Below, one piece after another: positions 12,280-16,054 of a DNA stretch of 16,054 bases. The translations under genes and the position numbers were made by a program. This DNA is from Coprococcus sp. GTDB lineage: Bacteria; Bacillota; Clostridia; Lachnospirales; Lachnospiraceae. Location of the stretch: NCBI GenBank assembly GCA_016296785.1, contig JAEDHX010000045.1, positions 1 through 16,054 on the forward strand. Direction: 5' to 3'. The stretch's first letter is position 1. Every line of letters begins with the position of its first letter. The notes under the pieces were generated by a model. That model saw only the letters and a program-made list of their open reading frames with translations. It did no database searches and was not told the origin of the DNA.

Positions 12280-14531
12280 TAGTAATGCAGAAATTAATTA
12301 ATAAAAAAATGACCTTGTTTATCTCGTTACTTCTTGTATTTGCAATGTGTATATCGGGATGTGGCAAGAAGCAGGAGGATGTTCCTGAATTATTAGAACC
12401 TAAGATTACAAACTCTTCTTACAGACCGGTATCATATGGAGATATAGGTAAGAAGGTTATTAAGACAGCATATGTTTTGCCAACAAACTATTGCTATTTC
12501 TATAATTCATCTGTAGAGGTAACAAATATATATGTTAATATTGGCCAGTATGTTGAGGCGGGAACTGTATTAGCAGATGCTAATAGTGAAGCAATTGAAG
12601 AAGAGCTTTCTGATATTGAGAATGATATTGCTAATCAGAGAGCAATTCATGATATTAATCAGAAGATTTTCAAGGAGAGTCAGGCTGAACTTGACTGGAA
12701 GATAAAAGCATGTGAAGAATTTGGCGATAAAAAGGGTGCTGAAGAATACAAGATCCAGAAGGAAACAGAAGCAGAAAATAATCGATATGATAACTTACTG
12801 TTTAACTATCAGATAAAGAAGACACAGCAGAAGCTTGATGATAAGAATGATTTATCAGAGAATGGAACACTTAAAGCAGATAAGTCAGGTTATGTAACAT
12901 ATATCAAGAATCTTTCTGAAGGTGGCGAAGTATCAGGTGGGGAAAACGTTGTTGTAATATCAGATGCGAATTTGCCATATATAGAAATTACAGGCGAAGC
13001 TGTTGCGAAGGGTGCATATGATTTATTTACTAATATGTACACTATGATTGATGGTAAGAAATATGATATTGAGTTGTTTGAGTATTCGAACAAGGAGATG
13101 GCAACTGCGCAGAGTATGTCAAGTATTCCTGATGTAAGATTTAAGCTTAAGGAGAACAATGATAAGCTGCTTAAGGTAGGTACAACGTTATCACTATATT
13201 TCACAACATCAGAGATAATGAATGTACTTGTAATTGGAAATGATTCATTATATGAAGAGAATGGACAGAAATTCGTATACGTAAAGACAGATAGTAATGA
13301 TAAAGAAAGAAGAGATATTGTAGCTGGTGAAAGTGATCTCAATTACACACAGGTTATTGATGGCTTAAAGGAAGGCGAGCTTGTATATTACATGTCTGAT
13401 TCAATTATGCCTGCCAATTATGTAGAATATGATATTACTCTAAGTAATCTTAATGTAACCGGTTCAACAAAGAATATCGAGATGGAGGATAGGAATCTTA
13501 TTGTATATAAGGCACCGTGCGAAGGCTACTTCACAAAGTTTGAGCTTGAAGAAGGACAGGAGGTTAAAAAGGGTGATTTGCTCTTCTCTATTGATAGTGG
13601 TGGAGGAAGTGCTGCAGTTAAAGAGATTGATATGCAGATTGCAGCGGAGAATTCATCCTATAATAGCATAATTGCTGATTATGACAGTCAGATAAAGTCG
13701 TTATCAAAACAGATTAAGGACTGGAAGTCAGGAAAGCTTCCTAAGAAGAAAGCAACTCCAAGTGATGCCGGCGAAGAGAATACACTTTATATGGCTGAGC
13801 AGCTTACCTGTGAGAAACAGATTGTAACATATAATAAGCAGATTGCCGTGCTCGAGCATAATGCAACCATCAGTTCATTGAATAAGCAGAGGGAGAAGCT
13901 TAATAAGAATAATGATGGATCAGGAATAATAAGTGTATATGCAGAGCAGGATGGTATTGTTAAGAAAGCATCTGTATCCACGGATGTAATGATTGAAGAA
14001 GGAAGCGATGTTGTAAGTGTAGGTTCTGACAAGGATTTTATTATGTCAACTAACCTGTATAACAGCCAGAATGAACCTGGTGGAAAGCTTATGCTCAATC
14101 AGACTGTAACACTTGTGAATAATACAGATGAAACAGATAAGATTAGTGGAAGATGTATTGGATTATCATATTCATCAAGAGTATTTGTTAATACAGATGC
14201 AGAAGGTAATGTTCATATCACAAAATGTGCAGGAGATTCTGTGGAGAAATACTATATAGAAGTAGAGGATGAGACATTCTATGAGCATCCTAAGGCTTAC
14301 TATATCAAGTATGCTAAGGAGTCACTTCAGAATGTTATTGCAATTCCGGCTAATATGATATATCACGAGAAAGAGAAGAATTCGAATAGAGAATTTGATT
14401 TCGTATGGAAGCTGGTAGACGGACAGCTTGTTAAACAGTATGTAACGCTTGGTGCTGAGGATCAGTCTCAGAAGACTATTCTGACAGGTCTTTATGAAGG
14501 CGATGTTATTGTAAAAGAAGTTGCCGAATAG
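12276..14531 (+). CDS. Large lipoprotein adaptor with two membrane-fusion units in tandem
   Basis: The TTG at 12276 overlaps the previous stop (TTGA) and has AGGTGA 8 bp upstream, so I favour it (751 aa); ATG 12285 is the alternative. A lipoprotein signal ends in the lipobox ISGC, making C29 the lipid anchor. At ~750 residues it is about twice the usual adaptor length. The first unit has VTNIYVNIGQYVEAGTVL, a coiled-coil region (about 105-195), and SGYVTYIKNLSEGG near 206. After about residue 384 the same order repeats: GYFTKFELEEGQEVKKGDLLFSI, a second coiled coil (about 447-545), QDGIVKKASVSTDVMIEEGS near 558, and a C-terminal barrel ending ILTGLYEGDVIVKEVAE. It is probably a fused partner of the adaptor at 11251. 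The permease follows after 13 bp. Confidence 0.85.
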   Translation: MIVMQKLINKKMTLFISLLLVFAMCISGCGKKQEDVPELLEPKITNSSYRPVSYGDIGKKVIKTAYVLPTNYCYFYNSSVEVTNIYVNIGQYVEAGTVLADANSEAIEEELSDIENDIANQRAIHDINQKIFKESQAELDWKIKACEEFGDKKGAEEYKIQKETEAENNRYDNLLFNYQIKKTQQKLDDKNDLSENGTLKADKSGYVTYIKNLSEGGEVSGGENVVVISDANLPYIEITGEAVAKGAYDLFTNMYTMIDGKKYDIELFEYSNKEMATAQSMSSIPDVRFKLKENNDKLLKVGTTLSLYFTTSEIMNVLVIGNDSLYEENGQKFVYVKTDSNDKERRDIVAGESDLNYTQVIDGLKEGELVYYMSDSIMPANYVEYDITLSNLNVTGSTKNIEMEDRNLIVYKAPCEGYFTKFELEEGQEVKKGDLLFSIDSGGGSAAVKEIDMQIAAENSSYNSIIADYDSQIKSLSKQIKDWKSGKLPKKKATPSDAGEENTLYMAEQLTCEKQIVTYNKQIAVLEHNATISSLNKQREKLNKNNDGSGIISVYAEQDGIVKKASVSTDVMIEEGSDVVSVGSDKDFIMSTNLYNSQNEPGGKLMLNQTVTLVNNTDETDKISGRCIGLSYSSRVFVNTDAEGNVHITKCAGDSVEKYYIEVEDETFYEHPKAYYIKYAKESLQNVIAIPANMIYHEKEKNSNREFDFVWKLVDGQLVKQYVTLGAEDQSQKTILTGLYEGDVIVKEVAE

Positions 14532-14544
14532 AAAGGAGACATAA

Positions 14545-16054
14545 ATGTTTAAATTTTTAGGACATAAATTATTAAACAAAAAGTGGCTTAACGCATGTCT
14601 CCTTTTAGGTATTATTCTATTTGTAGCTGTTGCATCATGTAATCCTATGTTTAAAAATGGAGCACTTGATATGATGCTATCATCAAAATTTGATGAGTCT
14701 ATAGAGGATAATAATAAGTATTCATGTGTAATAGGTCGAGAGGGCTCTGTAGCTACAGAAGATTATCCTGAAGTAAATGATGTAAGTGGAAAGATTGCTT
14801 CATATGAGAATATGTGGAATGGCTATATGGGTATCGATACCTTAGAAAAGCAGATGTATATGTATATAAAGAGTACATTCGGCAAGTCTAAGCTTGGAAG
14901 CAGAAAATATGCTGACATTGTATATATGGATAAGATTGAAGAGCATATAAATATAGCTGACGGTGAAGGATTAGATGGACAGGCTGAGAAGGGAACATAT
15001 CCTTGTATTATGTCACAGCAATTTGTTGAAGAGAATAATCTGGTTGTTGGTGAAGTATTAACTTTTAGTGATATGACTGATGCATCAGGAAATCCAATAT
15101 CATTTACAATAGTTGGCGTATTTAATGAGAAGGATTATAATGATATATTCTGGCGTGACACAATCACTGAGCTTGATAAGAAGATGTATGTTTCAGCAGA
15201 GACCTTCAACAAAGTCGTTAATGACTGCAATATACTTACAATATATTATAATGATTATCTTATGCTTGATTACGGACAGCTTAACCACAAAAATGCATTA
15301 GATACATTGTATTATTTGGAGGAATTTAAGAAGGCTGATGAAAGCTTTATTCAAAACTTTAAGGATATTCTGATTGATTATAAGGGTGATGCGAAATCAA
15401 TCAGGATTATAATATGGGTTTTAGAGCTTCCGATTATTGTACTACTTCTTGCATTCATTTATATGGTATCCAGTCAGATCCTTGAGATGGAAGATGGCGA
15501 GATAGCAATGCTTAAGAGCCGTGGTACAAGTACAAAGCAGATTCTTGGAATATATCTTGGACAGTCAGCAATTCTGTCATTTATTGCCATATTAATAGGT
15601 ATTCCTATTGGATATTTATTATGTAAGCTTGCTGCAAGCTCAAGCTCGTTCCTTCAGTTTTCTGTAAGGGATACACATTTCTACGGACTTGATATAGGAA
15701 TGCTATTATATTCATTTATTGCTGCACTTGTTTCAATACTATTTGTAACATTGCCGGTAATAAAATATGCAAAGAATTCAATAGTAGAGGTTAAAAGCAG
15801 AAATGCTAAGGTTAATGGTAAACCATTCTGGGAGAAGTTCTTTATTGATATTATTCTTGTTGGATTATCTGTATACCTGCTATATAACTATAATAAGCAG
15901 AAGTCGAGTATTGCAATAAGCATATTGTCAGGTTCTAAGCCTGATCCGCTTATATTCCTTAACTCATCTTTGTTTATATTTGCAGTAGGATTATTAATAC
16001 TTAGACTTATTAAGTATCTTATTAAGCTTATATATTTTATTGGAAGAAAGAAAT
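14545..16054 (+). CDS. FtsX/MacB-type ABC permease, 3' end outside the window
   Basis: The frame is open from ATG 14545 to the right edge (503 complete codons) with no stop. AGGAG at 14534-14538 is 6 bp before the start. The protein begins MFKFLGHKLLNKKW and has a membrane segment at about 18-34, then a ~250-residue external domain (contains YPCIMSQQFVEENNLVVGE and FTIVGVFNEKDYND, typical of MacB-like periplasmic domains). The FtsX core follows: a membrane helix around 287-309, the cytoplasmic motif EMEDGEIAMLKSRGTSTKQI, and helices around 333-362 and 388-412. Two more hydrophobic stretches (about 434-450 and 470-494) suggest a second FtsX unit, as in long permeases of ~900 residues. It should pair with the two adaptors upstream; its ATPase is not visible and may lie beyond the edge. 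Confidence 0.9.
   Translation, partial: MFKFLGHKLLNKKWLNACLLLGIILFVAVASCNPMFKNGALDMMLSSKFDESIEDNNKYSCVIGREGSVATEDYPEVNDVSGKIASYENMWNGYMGIDTLEKQMYMYIKSTFGKSKLGSRKYADIVYMDKIEEHINIADGEGLDGQAEKGTYPCIMSQQFVEENNLVVGEVLTFSDMTDASGNPISFTIVGVFNEKDYNDIFWRDTITELDKKMYVSAETFNKVVNDCNILTIYYNDYLMLDYGQLNHKNALDTLYYLEEFKKADESFIQNFKDILIDYKGDAKSIRIIIWVLELPIIVLLLAFIYMVSSQILEMEDGEIAMLKSRGTSTKQILGIYLGQSAILSFIAILIGIPIGYLLCKLAASSSSFLQFSVRDTHFYGLDIGMLLYSFIAALVSILFVTLPVIKYAKNSIVEVKSRNAKVNGKPFWEKFFIDIILVGLSVYLLYNYNKQKSSIAISILSGSKPDPLIFLNSSLFIFAVGLLILRLIKYLIKLIYFIGRKK

Noticed and set aside
12890..13342. 150-aa reverse-strand frame inside the tandem adaptor gene
   Set aside because: Ser/Leu-rich low-complexity product typical of antisense reading of an AT-rich gene; no ribosome site.
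15113..15301. 62-aa + strand frame inside the permease
   Set aside because: The continuous frame from 14545 to the window edge gives a clear FtsX-type protein across this span; the short frame is a shadow.
1..16054. CRISPR array, insertion sequence, integrase or phage genes
   Set aside because: No regularly spaced repeats, transposase or integrase motifs, or long terminal inverted repeats were found by eye, including at the edges of the 4072-8990 block.

Overview
The window looks like a chromosomal segment of a low-GC Gram-positive bacterium, most likely a Lachnospiraceae-type gut Clostridium (Roseburia/Butyrivibrio/Lachnospira-like). I infer this from the AT-rich sequence, the heavy use of Leu CTT and Arg AGA in the core genes, the infC-rpmI-rplT order, and the style of the efflux lipoproteins. 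No 16S or other species-level marker is present, so the genus is not settled.

Layout. (1) 1-4071: the 3' end of pheA (prephenate dehydratase with ACT domain), then a Ppx/GppA-type phosphatase with a C-terminal HD-like domain, and polyphosphate kinase ppk1. The last two genes are 2 bp apart, so polyphosphate synthesis and turnover are likely co-transcribed. (2) 4072-8959: a compositionally different insert with TTA/TTG rather than CTT leucines and CAA rather than CAG. It encodes a small secreted lactococcin-972-like protein, a membrane-anchored propeller-like protein with a Cys/His motif, an ABC ATPase and a duplicated 705-aa ABC permease. The last three overlap or nearly overlap, and a strong hairpin separates them from the small secreted gene. 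The promoter region carries an (AT)8 tract between a perfect TTGACA and a TATAAT. This is the best candidate for an under-described system: an antagonistic or signalling peptide with its own transporter.

(3) 8960-10419: the translation operon infC-rpmI-rplT. It has a clear promoter with a palindrome over the -10, a structured leader with mutually exclusive antiterminator and terminator helices, a probable ATT start for infC, and a closing terminator. (4) 10445-10945: an unrecognised 101-aa gene, then a tRNA-Leu gene whose anticodon reads AAG, unusual for bacteria. It matches the CTT-rich codon use of the core genes.

(5) 10946-16054: a roughly 300-bp gap with hairpins and an extended -10 promoter, followed by an efflux operon. 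This encodes a lipoprotein adaptor of the HlyD/MacA type, a second lipoprotein adaptor of 751 aa that appears to contain two adaptor units in tandem, and a FtsX/MacB-type permease that runs off the right edge. No ATPase for this system is in the window.
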